A DNA stretch of 64,000 nt from Aphanomyces cochlioides. Its lineage: Eukaryota > Oomycota > Saprolegniomycetes > Saprolegniales > Verrucalvaceae. Of the stretch, positions 10,192 to 21,128 are shown piece by piece. Position numbers and translations under genes: made by a program. Under the pieces are notes generated by a model. It made no database searches, was not told the DNA's origin, and saw only the letters and a program-made list of their open reading frames with translations. The stretch is taken from positions 434,001 to 498,000 of the forward strand of contig JAHQRK010000027.1 of NCBI GenBank assembly GCA_019828595.1, read 5' to 3'. The first letter of the stretch is position 1. Each line of letters begins with the position of its first letter.

Positions 10192-10801
10192 CAGTAAAAT
10201 CCCGAGGTAGTCATAGAATTATTTATTAGAGGTACTGTGATCTTTGATTATTCAGCCAAGTGTCCAGAATGCCATTTGGCAAATGGCGTCGGTGAGTGGC
10301 GGCGCAACGTCGAGCCGCCTCTTGGATCATGGGACCACTAACAGCGATGACCTTTATGGATCTGGCCTTGCAGAACCACATATACACACGTCGATCGAGT
10401 TCGAGAGCGTCTCCGACCAAACGGCATGGGCGTTTCGAGTTGGGGTCTCCATTTTGAGCGATTTGATCAGCAATTTTGTCTCTGGATCGCTTTGATTCGC
10501 GTGATCATTGCTTTGGAGCAGTTGAACTCTTGACATATTGTCTTGTATGGAGTAGCGGCATCAATTAGTTCGACAATCTTCGCCCTTTCAGAGAGGCTCA
10601 ACTCAACCATGCTACGGTGGGTCAATCGGCACAACGAGCTGGATTTTATACTGGTTTTATTATAGCTAAATGTTTCATTTGAGAGGTTGAATTGTTTCAC
10701 TTGACAAGTTGAAATGTGTGGATATTAATCGGTGGATGAAATATTGTTCAAGATGCGAGGTGTTTCTCTATATGAGGTGTTTCACTTGGTAAGTTTTACT
10801 G
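10192..10801 (-). mobile_element. Short Tigger/pogo-like element with N-terminal transposase fragment
   Basis: The ends are inverted: CAGTAAAATCCCGAGG at 10192, and CAGTAAAACTTACC as reverse complement ending at 10801. TA flanks both sides (10190-10191 and 10802-10803). On the minus strand it keeps the CENP-B-type helix-turn-helix start, MVELSLSERAKIVELIDAAT with a KTICQEFNCSKAMITRIK block, up to a stop at about 10467. The second DNA-binding half follows in another frame: LELDRRVYMWFCKARS, then VSGPMIQEAARRCA. The DDE domain is missing. It is a non-autonomous deletion derivative of a pogo/Tigger element. Confidence 0.75.
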
Positions 10802-10802
10802 T

Positions 10803-11066
10803 ATTGTCGTTTGGTCCAAAACTGGAAATTTGAGATGTTTTGAAAATGTTTCAAATAATTGACGCATACACTATTTAAAGTTTCCGCAAACATTTTCTTA
10901 TATTGCCCTCGAAAGAGACCTTTAAATAACGTAATTTCAAACGTTTTAAATGTTTGAAAACATGTTCGAAATATTTCAATTTCTTTTCACTTGAAATTTG
11001 TATGCGTCAATTTGCTTGCGTCAAAATTTATTCCGCACGACTCCAGTTTTTTATTAAAACCACAAT
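10803..11066 (+). mobile_element. MITE family A, copy 1
   Basis: A 264-bp non-coding element with imperfect 25-bp inverted ends. The left begins ATTGTCGTTTGGTCC and runs into AAAACTGGA. The right is TCCAGTTTTTTATT running into CCACAAT. Inner marks are GACGCATACACTATTTAAAG and the palindromic TTCAAACGTTTTAAATG. Related copies are at 19015-19269 and 47807-48032. It abuts the Tigger-like element, which inserted at the TA at its left edge. Confidence 0.75.
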
Positions 11067-11687
11067 ATACCACTGCCGTTTTTTTATATGGACAATTGTA
11101 TAGGACTCTATAAAAGTATTTTTTGACATCCAAATATAATCGACTTTATTTATTTTATGATATTATGCATTCGATTCCAAATTGGACTGGGCTGTCGAAT
11201 CGAATCGACTTGCCAGAATCGACTAGCAATCGACTAGCCAATCGTATATCAGTATTTTCAATATTTTGACCAATCAAATCACCTTAATTATATGACTTGG
11301 GGAAAGGCCGTGGGGAAAGGCCATGATGGACGCTGACTCGCGGAAGATACTCGCGGCGTCTTGACGCTTCATAGTGAGGTTGTATTGGGCGTAGAAATCA
11401 TGCATGACTGTATTCTGGGATGCTGGTACACTGTACCATTGCTAGGAAGAAATTGTACTTAACTTTGTATACTATACAATATTTTATATTAAATTTAGCA
11501 TAGTTGATTGCTATGCGATTTGGTCAATGACCTGCCAAGTCCACATTTCACTGAAAAGGACAATATCAACTCATTCTTGGGAATTCAACAAAGCCAGAGC
11601 ACTTTCATACGTTGCTGGAGCGCATTGAACATTGAAACTTGCCAAGTCCATTTTAGAGGCATCCTTTCGCATGTGTGGAAGCTGGTA

Positions 11688-12984
11688 CTAGTAGTCATTT
11701 CTACCATCAACCTCCATAGACTTCTCCAAGACCTTCTGTAAGGTTATAAAAGACTTTGAAAGAGTCTCAACCGGCAATTTATCGAAAGCATAGTTGACCG
11801 CCGACACAAGTTCTTCAATTGATCGAGACTGTTGTTGTTGTTGGAGACGCTGTAAAGCATTGAAAATGCCCAAATCAAGGACATTAAAGTCAGGGCTGTT
11901 GGCAGGCTGATTTTTTACTTTAATTCCAGTGACCCCACGCGCCATTAAAGCCTCCGATGTAATACATCTATGAGGACTGGCATTGTCCTGCTGGATATAC
12001 ACTCCATTAGGCTGGTTTCCAACCGGAAACTTAGCCTGAATGGCAGGAATTACTTTATTAAACATAGTGTTGGTATAAACAGCGGCATCCACAGACTGCG
12101 GTTTCAAGACACAGCTCCCTCTTGGTCGATTCTTACTGTTGCGTTGTGCAACCTCCGTCTCAAGAAATGGCCATATTCCGATCTTTCCATCAAAGATCAC
12201 TTTCTTATGGGCATCGTATCGTGGTCGAGCGACGGCAGCCAGGAAGAGGACCTTGGTAATAAACGATTTGGACTTGGTTTTCCGGGCGGCCAAGACTTCG
12301 TCGTCATCATACACGTACACTTTCGTCTTGACCTGGGTCACATAGAACCATTTCTCGTCAACATGCACGAAGTCGTACATGTTGTGAAAGAAATGGTTTC
12401 CACGTGGCCCAGGACGAAGCGAGTTTAGCGCAAATTGGATACGCCACCGCACATTGGCATCAGTCAACAATGGCTTCACGTGGCTAGTGCTTGCCTTCAA
12501 CCTCTTGGTTTCGTTCATATGGCGAATGAGAGTCGTCTTGGGGACTTGTGTCTTGGCAGCCAACATTCGGAGGGTTTTACGGTCTTCGTGAGCAATAGAC
12601 TTCACCGTAGCCTCGATGTCGGACGCGAGTCGTTTGGGCTTGGACCCAGAGTTTCCTAAAGAAGTAAACCTCTCAGAATTCATTCTCGTAAAAAGGAATA
12701 TATTCGTGAAAATATAAGTTTTCAGAGTTCTTACCTTTGATTTTTGCCGAAATGTCTGCCGCGGTCGAGCCGTTGGATAGAGAGGTGCGCGCTCGAGCCC
12801 ACAAACGCGAAACAGTCAACGGGTGGCAATGGAAGTGTAGCGCTGCCTTTGATATTGCCCCATAGGGAAGCTTGCCACCAACAGCCTCTTCTAGAAGCAT
12901 TTCATAGATGCTTCTGCGGTCGTCATCCGTCAGGTTGGGACGGCGCGCTGTGATGGCCACGGTGTGGTTTGCTTGAAACTGCAT
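11688..12984 (-). pseudogene. Mariner-like transposase (plant Lemi type), truncated by a stop
   Basis: Exon 1 is 12984-12735 (HTH region, TARRPNLTDDDRRSIYEMLL). A 79-nt intron (12734-12656) follows, then exon 2 is 12655-11688, together about 405 residues. Catalytic blocks are VHVDEKWFYV, YIQQDNASPH and NSPDFNVLDLGIFNALQ, the three-aspartate pattern of plant-type mariners. Its sister in element 2 (35164-36624) continues about 45 residues further. Here a TAG after GRNDY cuts the reading, although YQLPHMRKDASKMDLASFNV can still be read behind it. Glutamines form a short run (LQQQQQ). Loss of the tail probably disables it. Confidence 0.75.
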
Positions 12985-13289
12985 GTAGTATATCGATGAG
13001 AACACATGTGCGAAGGCGACTGAAGTGTTATTGACGACGTTAGATAGAAAATGAAAGCTCAGCGGGTCGAAATCTTGTCAACTCGATCGATGTTTTGGCT
13101 TTGGACTCCCATAGCTCCCGCCAAAATAAGAGCTGGGAGGTAAAAAATACAGCCAATGAAAGAACTACGTTTGTACTTTTCATGTATCCAATCAAAACGC
13201 ACAAATAGCTTGTATTAGAAAAATCCCGTCAATCAAAACACAATCCTAACAATCATTATGGACCGGAGTAGTATTATTTACCACCTATT

Positions 13290-14028
13290 TCTTGACTGCG
13301 AGGAATAAATATATTCATGGCTCACAAGATAAAGCTATTTTTACAGCGCATCCTGCAGATAAGTTACTTTATTTGGACGCGGCACGAAAGAAGTCGAAAA
13401 AAGCCAGATCAAGTTCATACACAATGGAAGTCGCGTTAGATGTTAGGGCCTCTTTCGAGTAAGTCGCAAATTACGACGCAGCCAATCAGAAGTCTCCGAG
13501 TCATGTTTGGGTCGTTATTTGGATAAAAGTGACTTCCAAGTAGAAATTGCCGACCAGTTTTGAGCAACGAGACTATCCACGACCCATGCTCGGACAAAAT
13601 GTAGTGGTGGTAGCTGCCGCACTGTCGGCAGCGAGTGTACTGCTCGAATGTCGTGAAGCACGAAGGTCTTGTCAAACAACATACCCGCTACGTTCGGATA
13701 CGTGGGCTCGTGTCCAAGCCTCTACATCGACGGATGGCTGGTATGTGCGAAATCTGCGCTGAAGCAAACTCGTGTTTGGTCAAGTTGTCTCTAAAGTCGA
13801 AGCACGATGGCAACACGTGCATGGACAATTGCACCGCAAGACTGTATTCTGTATTAAAGACAGAGTAGCCGTCACATTGCACTATCTCACGCATGTTGAT
13901 GGTTATGCGGCGTCAGGACAAGTCGCAGCATCGACTAATCCTTTAGCCAAAGTCTGCCCCAGTGCTGCAAGACCATCAGAAACTGACGTTTGGCTTAAAC
14001 GACGTCCTCGCTTCGATGTACTTTCTTC
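13290..14028. other. Stretch without supported gene, downstream of the split Myb-like gene
   Basis: This 740-bp piece sits between mariner element 1 and the stop codon of the interrupted Myb-like gene. Frames in both strands are short. A plus-strand stretch around 13630-13830 has several cysteines in CxxC spacing (GMCEICAEANSC), reminiscent of a zinc-ribbon tail, but no complete domain can be read. I make no call. Confidence 0.3.
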
Positions 14029-14212
14029 TCACTTGAGTCGTTTGGTATTTGTTTCTTCAATAATGTCAACAGTTTCATCGCCAATTGAATCATCAAGGTC
14101 AGTGCGTGAGCCAAACTCCTTATGTCCCAATCCGTTCTTGTCACCAAGAAATTCAACCAAGTGCGGCCAGTATGTGGGACATGTAATTACCTCGTCTACA
14201 TTGTTGCCTGTA

Positions 14213-16150
14213 CCGTATTCCTCTTATCGTTTCGGACAGGTGATATACACAAATCACATGACAGACAAACAGCCGTATTTATTATTTCCTTTCGGACATA
14301 CAAATAACAAGTTCAAATGTTCTAGAGCAAGAAACCTCAAATTATAAATAATAATAGAATATTATATTAGAAAGAATTATAGAATTTGAGGAGTTGATAT
14401 CATATACAAACAATAAATTGATTTTACATGTCAGATCTATCGATATCATGCACTGGGTCAATGGTATCGTCCACTGCACAATTGTTCATCAAGGTGGCCA
14501 AACTGTCATCGTCGACATATTGGTCCTGCTCTGCTTCATCGTCCTCACAACGGTCAATGAGTTTACACTTCGCAAATCCCTTCACAATTGTCGTTGAGGG
14601 CAAATCAGACCACGCATTTGAAATCCATGATACGAGAGTGCTTCGACTTGGTCCCATCAACTTTAAGCTTGATCCTTGAGTCTTTTGAACATGCACTTGG
14701 CGTCTTATTTCATTCAGCCAACATTGCCGCAGTGTATTCTTCAGCGGTTTAATCCACGCTACATCCGCGGGTTGGCATATCCACGTATACCGCGGTGGAA
14801 CTTTCTCTAGAATAACATTCAACTCATCAGCTAGCTCATCACATCCTGTGTAAAATGGGCTGAAAAGTCATCCCACAACAACAAAACTTTCTTCCAAGCT
14901 CGGTCAGGCCGGTCTCCAAAGTGATAACGCAAAAAATCCATTGATATCTGCGAATTCCACCACGCAGTTGGATTTCCGTAGATAACACATCCATGGCGTT
15001 CTTGCAAAACTTTGACTTCTCTCCATACTTGAAGTCCAAATCCATTTCGTACAATGAGGTTCGCTTGAACCATCTCTGGGCTTCTTGACTTCGTGGTCTT
15101 CAAAACCAAAAAGAGCGGATGCTTGCCGCCATTTGAGTCACCCAAAAGCATGGCAGTGGCACGATCCTTTGTCTTCCCAGAGCACTTTATCCACACCGTC
15201 TTGTCAGCTGTACTGTGGATTGCCTTCGTCGGAAGGTCTCATAGTTGACCCCTGTTTGATCAGCGTTGTAGACCACATCGATGTCGTGCATTTCCACAAG
15301 TTCACGTACACGTCGAGAGAATTTGGCAAGTGCTTCTTGTCCGTCTTGAGGACTCTCTTGACTAGCCCTTGTTCGGCTCCGCACGGAGAGTCGATGGCGC
15401 CTCATGAATCCCTTGGACCAGCTCCAACCAGCATAAAATTCGTTTGCTTTGAGACCTGCGTCCGTGGCAGCCTCAAGGGCCATACACCGCAGCATTTGTT
15501 CGGTCACGGGCACGCCGTCCTTTCGCATTGACAAGACCCATCGGGCCAACTGCTCCTCTTGCATAGGTGGGAGAGTCGTCCCCTGACCAAGTTGACGTGA
15601 GCATTTCATTCTGGCTGTATGCGGATCGGCAGCCTTGGCTGCTATTTGGTTTCTCTGTCGTAGCCACGAGTATATCTTTTTTCTTGTCGTCTCGCGCGAC
15701 TCACGAGGCAAGTGACCGAAGTGTACGTCTAGCGTCTTGGCCATTCCGTGCTGGTCGAACGTATCGATCACTTTTTGCTTCATTCGGTAATCCACATGAT
15801 GGTTCTTGAACTTGTTGGAGGGCTTCTTGGGCCAATTCTTGAACACAGGTCGCCCATTTTCAGCACGGGTCATATTCTCGAATGGTTTTGCGAGTGCAAG
15901 AGACTTAAAATGGCGCCAAATCGACGTCAATGAATAGTAGCCAATGAAATCCCGCGAAAACCTCTCAAAAATTAATTTTACCTCTTTAAATGAATATTTT
16001 ATCAAGATATCGAGGTAAATATAATATATTGGAGGTTTTTTGGCTTGGAGGTTTACCTTATTAACTTACTATTTTTACAGGATGGATAAGTATTATATTT
16101 TACAGGAGTCCGAAAGGAATAGTCTGTCCGAAACGATAAGAGGAATACGG
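14213..16150 (-). mobile_element. Full-length Tigger/pogo-like element, 1,938 bp
   Basis: Perfect 27-bp terminal inverted repeats begin CCGTATTCCTCTTATCG at 14213. The same sequence appears as reverse complement ending at 16150. Target site TA is duplicated at 14211-14212 and 16151-16152. A second, subterminal inverted pair (core CCTTTCGGAC) lies near 14288 and 16110, probably transposase sites. The element sits inside a Myb-like gene. Identical ends point to a fairly young insertion, but its own transposase is already frameshifted. Confidence 0.88.
14424..16005 (-). pseudogene. Tigger/pogo-like DDE transposase, two frameshifts
   Basis: The minus strand shows DNA-binding and DDE_1 parts in order. 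KNHHVDYRMKQKVIDTFDQ and ARWVLSMRKDGVPVTEQMLR come first, then WSWSKGFMRRHRLSVRSRT. The first catalytic block is VVYNADQTGVNYE (D), followed by KTVWIKCSGK and AMLLGDSNGGKHPLFLVLK. The second block is LLLWDDFSAHFTQDV (D), with ICQPADVAWIKPLKNTLR after it. The frame shifts by one base near 15232 (after GVNYET) and again near 14828 (after TQDV). The acidic tail ends DPVHDIDRSDM. The protein would be about 510 residues if unbroken. Confidence 0.8.
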
Positions 16151-16789
16151 TACTCTGTTCTTGTATGCGAATTTTTGTGTATTCCGTTTTCAAGCTGTGA
16201 TACTTTAACTTTGCAGACTGTGCCGGAATAATGGCCGAACAGGCGAGATTTAGACTTAGTGCAATCTTTTCCCACAGCACAGACAGTTGTTGGTTGCTCC
16301 GGGTGGCCTGAAATGCTGCAGCATAACGATGAAGCCGCAATTCAAGAAGAATTCGAACCATGTCTTCTGTCCACACGCCTTTCTTCTCTGGAACGACATC
16401 TTCCTGCTTGACGCAACTTTTGTTTGACGTCGCTTGATTGACTTCTGTTGACTCGTACAGCGCGAGTCGGCTTTCAAGCTCCTTCCTTGTGAGACGCTTG
16501 CGCTCCTTCCTTGTGAGGCGCTTCGCTTTTGGCTTGAGAGACATCGTGCCCGACTGAAATCGATGAATGTTTGGAGATGGCCTTTCCAAGCTCAGCCAAT
16601 GAAAGCGAAGAAAAGCCAGAAACGCTAATGACGACGGAAAAATAACGCATGTATTTGACCAATCATATAGAGCTGGCCAAGCACGACGTAGCACCGACCA
16701 ACCAGCGATCAAGTAACGATGGCTCTGTTTGGTATCGTATTTGGGCCACAAAACACGACGGTACTCGAAAAAGGCCCTTAGTGCTAAAT

Positions 16790-18846
16790 CTAACTTTGTA
16801 AATTTGACTGCTTGATGGCTTCATCCACGTCGGTGAGGCCCCAAATTTCCCTATTTGCATGGAGGAACATTTGAGACTCGAAGGTCGGAGGCAATATGCC
16901 GCGGCGGCGATCACTGAGCGCAAACTTAGACAACGAAAATAGTCGCTCGCACATGTTTGAAGTAGGCTGTATGAAGCGGCAATCCACGTACGCATCCGAC
17001 ATGACCTTGCGTCGCTTGCTGCGCTCGACAAGCGACATGATCGCATCACTTCGGTCGACGGATGGTTTCGCCGCATTATTGACAAGCAGGTGACACACAC
17101 TCTTCAGCTCACCATCACTCATAGAAGCTTGTGATTGGTCCAAAGTTTTGACAACTGCATTTTCGAAATTGGGATTTTTCACAATTGCCGACGTGGTTGC
17201 AAGGTAGTGCGCGGCGGTCGGGAATTTCTCAATTACGGCGTCGAAGAGACGACGCACATTCAGTAGTGTTGTGTCTTCATTCGGTAGAAACTGAGTAACT
17301 TCATCCAATTCACTAAAAACAACCATGATTTTCTCCAATTGCCGCTGCTGGGCGACCGAAGGTAAGATTTGATCGATATCGGAATCACCAAATTCGACAA
17401 AAAATCCTTGATCTCGAAGAATCGACTCAGCATGTCAAAGTTAGAGCTCCACCTAGTTGCCTGGCGAGTTTTTGCAGTCAGATGTGTGAACTTCTTCACT
17501 TTCGCGGCCGAAATAGGTGACCGAAGCTTCTTCATTAAGTCATTTTCCAAGGAAAGAGTTCCATCAAGAATGGCCATAAATTCCACCATAAAAATATTAC
17601 ATCTGTGGCTAGCACATCCAACAAACGGAACAGCAGCAGCGCGAGCAAAAGCACCATTAGCAGGACAATTGTCACCAACCAGGGCAACCACATTTTGCCA
17701 CGATTTTCCATAGATAGAAATGACATAATCCGCATGATCAAGCATGTATTCGGCACTTTGACTTGTCTCGTCGCTCATTGGTGAAAATGACAAAAAATTC
17801 TTTTATAGCGCAACAGTGGAATCCATACCTTTGGCGTAAGTTTGTATGGTATGGCAAGTTTCAAATTTGCAATTTCGCAAAGTCGAGTTTCTGCACATAC
17901 CAAATACGGATATTCGTCTCTTATCCGAACTTCCTCCTTGCGCTGGTGGATTTCCGTTGTGAGCATGGAAGACGCGAGGACTGCAACTCGGACGACTACT
18001 TGTGTTATGTTATGAGCAATAATGGACAGGGAATGGTCCTTGATCCTTTTGGACTTTCGTGTCGCGGTTTCTGGCGAAATTTTCGCCAAGGAGCACATTT
18101 TAATGCGATGTGGCAAACAATCCACACATTTGGTGGTTTCCACAACAAAATATATCAATTATTATGAGGTTTCTGTGGAAATATAATTTATCGAAGGTTT
18201 TATCCAATTGTATGGAAAGAAAGTCATTTGCGAAATCTGCCTAATCATCGGATGGAAAAGTTGCAAAAATGGCAACATAATGAGATGAACCAACGCTCCA
18301 TACATAAAAAATCATGGCAAATTTGGATGGTAGAATCGATGCAATTTTGCGCTCAACGGCCTCTGTGATCAAGCGCAGGTATTTCATAAAGGTTTTCATT
18401 GAGATTGGATCCAAGTGAGTCTAGATTTGAGTCATTTCGTTCTCAATATATGAGAAGGCTAATAAAGAAATTGAAATCCAACGGATCCATCCAAAAACAT
18501 TGTGCGTCATGGGCGACACGAGAAAGCTGAGGATCGTTTGGTTGTTGGCGGAGCTGTGGGCTCGCAGTTTGACATACTCAGGATGGTGGCGATGTATGTG
18601 ATCGGTTAAGTTAGAGTATCCTGTACCAGACTTTACGCGAGTTTTTCCACATTTGCATGTCCAAACATCACTATCGGGTGATGCTTGGGTAAGGTACAGC
18701 ATGGCGAGTTCCTTTCCGTCGGGAATCGCGGTAGGATTGGTCGATTTGGAGCTTTTGCGAGGCATCAAAAAGAATTGTGGTTTATTACTCTGCAAACTTG
18801 TTTTCAATAGCATTGAGTGGTCGCCATGAATGGCGTCGTAGACCAT
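16790..18846 (-). pseudogene. hAT-family transposase, degraded
   Basis: Three minus-strand pieces carry hAT domains in the right order. 18846-18421 holds a BED-type zinc finger: WTCKCGKTRVKSGTGYSNL with HIHRHHPEY. Around 18390-18250 comes MKYLRLITEAVERKIASILP and SSHYVAIFATFPSDD, then a stop. 17793-17260 has SFSPMSDETSQSAEYMLDHA, VALVGDNCPANGAFARAAA and ATRWSSNFDM. 17338-16790 ends with the hAT dimerisation region: FIQPTSNMCERLFSLSKFAL and LPPTFESQMFLHANREIW. The pieces are in different frames, and about 450 bp between 18250 and 17800 do not read as hAT, so a further insertion is likely there. Confidence 0.75.
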
Positions 18847-18849
18847 TCA

Positions 18850-19014
18850 CTTGTTGATTGGTGTTGCTAAGTTGGCTATACTGGCAGTATCTTAAAAATT
18901 ATATACTGTTATAATAAATAAATTGTTTATTTATAAAGTATTAAAAGTAAATATAATTTTTTTCTCGCGGTTCATAAATAAATCATTTTTTTCAAAAATA
19001 GATTGCTATATATT
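18850..19014. other. AT-rich spacer
   Basis: A strongly A+T-rich stretch lies between the hAT remnant and MITE A copy 2. It has runs such as AATAAATAAATTGTTTATTT. No gene, hairpin of note or terminal repeat is visible. Confidence 0.4.
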
Positions 19015-19269
19015 ATTGTCGTTTGGGTCGAAAACTGGAGTTTTGAGATGTTTCGAAAATGTTTCAATTTACTGACGCATACACTATTTAAGGTTTACGC
19101 AAGCATTTTCTCGATCATGAACGTTAAATAGTGTAATTTCAAACGTTTTAAATGTTTGAAAAACATGTTCGAAGCATTCAATTTCATTTCATTTGAAGTT
19201 TGTATTGCGTCATTTTTGCGTCAAAATGGCTGCGTCGATATTTTCTTTGCAAGATTCCAGTTTTTTCTA
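19015..19269 (+). mobile_element. MITE family A, copy 2, right end cut
   Basis: It aligns by eye with copy 1 over its length: ATTGTCGTTTGGGTCG, GACGCATACACTATTTAAGG, TTCAAACGTTTTAAATG, TTTGCGTCAAAATGGCTGCG and finally CCAGTTTTTTC. The last dozen bases of the expected right end are replaced at 19270 by the end of the 6.2-kb block. A possible remainder (ACACAATAAT) follows the other end of that block at 25491, so the block may have landed inside this MITE. Confidence 0.65.
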
Positions 19270-19392
19270 CACCTTTGCCCGATCAAGTTGAAAATCAATC
19301 AATGTGAACCACATATAAAATATTAAGTTTCATAGTTTTTTCAATGTCGAATTTTGCATTCAATGTGAAAACGTTTTCATTCAATGTGAACA

Positions 19393-19546
19393 CAAAGGCT
19401 CCGCGCCAAAAGTTGGCGCCAAGGTCATTCGGTCAAGTGGACTCTATCGATTGGATTAGACGACCTGAGACCGTGTAGTCCATTGGATAGAGTCCACTTG
19501 GCCGAACAGATTGACACCAACTTTTGGCACGGAGTCTTTGCGTTCG
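19393..19546. repeat. Foldback: about 55-bp arms around a 35-bp loop
   Basis: The left arm 19393-19451 includes CCGCGCCAAAAGTTGG and CAAGTGGACTCTATC. The right arm 19487-19546 includes GATAGAGTCCACTTG and CCAACTTTTGGCACGGAG. The arms pair over most of their length with few mismatches, which would give a long stem in RNA. It stands directly 5' of the transposase start. It could be a captured foldback element or a hairpin control region of element A. Confidence 0.75.
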
Positions 19547-19616
19547 CGTTGGTTTGGCATCAATGATACTCTCGCGGGTAAATTCATTGTTCAATTTACC
19601 ATTGAGACGCTCTCCG

Positions 19617-20701
19617 ATGCCAAATCAACGCGAATGCAAAGGCCCCACGACGGAAGAGAAACGTCGCGTGTTGGATGCGTTTACTCAAGGCAACCAAGAC
19701 TGGAAGACAGTTGCAAAACACAACGGCGTTTCTCTTTCCACCGTGCGGCGTGTGATACTCAGCAATCGTGCTGCAGTTTTGCCACGGGGTGGATCTCGTC
19801 AAGTGCTTGCAAAGGTGACCCAGCAATCCTCGAGGCTTTGGAAGGTTACTTGAACACCAACTGTCTCTTCACACTCGCGCAGATGCAAACATTCGTGGCG
19901 TTCGATTTCGATGGTGTCAAGCTGTCCCTCTCAACAATCAGTCGACATCTCTTGGGCATGGTTTACACCATGCAACAGGTCCGCATTGAGCCTGTGACGT
20001 GCAATAACGAGGCCAACAAGAAAAAAGACAAGTCTGCCCAAACACTCCTCCGTCACCAGCAACAAGACGACTACATCGTCTACTACGACGAAACAAATTA
20101 CAATTTGTATTGTAAGCGCTCTCAAGGCCGCTCGAAAAAGGGAACTCGAGCAACTGTTGTTCTTCCGCCAAGCAAGGGCCCCAATCTTCAAGTGCAGTGC
20201 GCTGTTTCTACAGCTGACGGTCTGATCTGCCATCGCCTCGAGAGAGGCAGCATCAAGATGGCTCAAAATGCTGCCTACATTGAAGAGATTTATCAAGCAG
20301 TAAAGGCCGGTCAATCTTACCAGCGGCACTACCAAAGCAAAATGGTTGTTATCGTCCTTGATAACGCATCGGCGCACTCGCAATCAGAATTGCGCTGTGT
20401 ACCTCACGACGACATGTGCCTTGTTCGCTTTGGCCCATATTCCCCAATGCTCAACCCAATTGAGAGCTGTTTCAGTGTACTGAAAGCATCGATCAAGCGC
20501 TTTCTTGCGCTACGCACAAACGTCATGTTTGATCTTCGAAATTTCAACACGTACCTTGAGGCGCGAATGACCTTGCTTGAAGAAGCAGTATTTCATTCCA
20601 TGACTTCGATCACTCAGCCTCTGGTCGTGCGCGAGGCTTTGTTTTGCCAACGAAACCTTGAAAAGGCACTGCGCTTGGAGGATATGCAGTATGGTGCATG
20701 A
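19617..20701 (+). pseudogene. IS630/Tc1-like DDE transposase A, one frameshift
   Basis: The start MPNQRECKGPTTEEKRRVLD leads into a helix-turn-helix (VAKHNGVSLSTVRRVILS). Near 19800 the frame changes by one base. The rest then reads on: GDPAILEALEGYLN, then the catalytic blocks YIVYYDETNYNLYCK (D), MVVIVLDNASAHSQ (D) and GPYSPMLNPIESCFSVLKA (E). This is a D-D-E set of the IS630/Tc1 superfamily. Ends at MQYGA. Apart from the single shift the reading is full length, about 360 residues. Confidence 0.75.
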
Positions 20702-20789
20702 AAAGTTCATATTGGATGCAAAAGATTTCATATTGAGTGCAAATGGATCGTTTTTTGTTATGTTTGTAATATTGCGCCTTTTGTTCCTG

Positions 20790-20935
20790 ACTGGAGTGCG
20801 GTCAAATTAATATTCGCGCAACAACAATTTACGCACGATATGCGCATACAATTTCCAAGTGAAAAATCTGAACGTTCAAATTTGTTTTAAAAGACGTCTC
20901 TTAAGTGTTCGAAACAAAGACAGCGCATTTTTCAA
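20790..20935 (-). repeat. Degenerate partial copy of MITE family A
   Basis: GACTGGAGTGCGG at 20790, then TTACGCACGATATGCGCATA and CAATTTCCAAGTGAAAAATC, resemble the reverse complement of the right half of MITE A copy 1 (ACTGGAGTCGTGCGG, GACGCATACAAATTTCAAGT). The likeness fades after about 20890. It lies in the leader of the Harbinger transposase, so it may instead be that element's own end. Confidence 0.4.
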
Positions 20936-21128
20936 TCGATATGGAAGCCGCCAGTCGCGGCGATGAAGTTTTCCGCGTCAACCTTGCTCCAAGTATTCGA
21001 AACTTCAAGAGCCTGGTCGCTGCGCGTTCAAGCTAGAAATAGTTCACGCTTTGCGATACGGATGAATTTTATCCGGTCAATGTAAATAAACTCGTGGTCG
21101 GTGCTGACTGTTCACACATTTTCAGTGC

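Larger units (their letters stand above)
10139..13275 (-). mobile_element. Mariner-like element 1 (plant-type Lemi group), decayed
   Basis: Terminal inverted repeats of about 30 bp bound the element. The left begins AGTACTACTCCGGTTCGCAA at 10139. The right (reverse complement ending at 13275) begins AATACTACTCCGGTCCATAA. Both then share ATGATTG and TAG. A seven-base CCACCTA lies just outside both ends (about 10131 and 13281). The element carries one minus-strand transposase with a 79-nt intron. Its left flank has taken in a 610-bp Tigger-like element and a MITE. The stop codon in the transposase and these insertions suggest it is inactive. Confidence 0.7.
14029..16544 (-). pseudogene. Myb/SANT-like DNA-binding gene split by a Tigger insertion
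   Basis: The first part, 16544-16153, starts MSLKPKAKRLTRKERKR, with a small internal repeat (RLTRKE twice). It then gives a Myb/SANT-like block: WTEDMVRILLELRLHRYAAA, QLSVLWEKIALSL and KLKYHSLKTEYTKI. The second part, 14210-14029, continues in frame with CPTYWPHLVEFLGDKNG and ends TNTKRLK-stop. Between them lies the whole element 14213-16150, flanked by TA. With the element and one TA left out of account the frame is open across the junction (IQEQST|GNNV), so the insertion is the only visible lesion. Such Myb-like proteins often accompany DNA transposons; the partner transposase is not visible. Confidence 0.75.
19355..20743 (+). mobile_element. IS630/Tc1-type element A (inner)
   Basis: Its ends are an imperfect inverted pair with two units each. 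At the left TTGCATTCAATGTGAAAAC and TTCATTCAATGTGAACAC lie at 19355-19394. The right side mirrors these as TTTGCACTCAATATGAAATC and TTGCATCCAATATGAAC (reverse complement, 20705-20743). It holds one transposase frame on the plus strand and a foldback between the left end and the transposase start. Confidence 0.6.
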
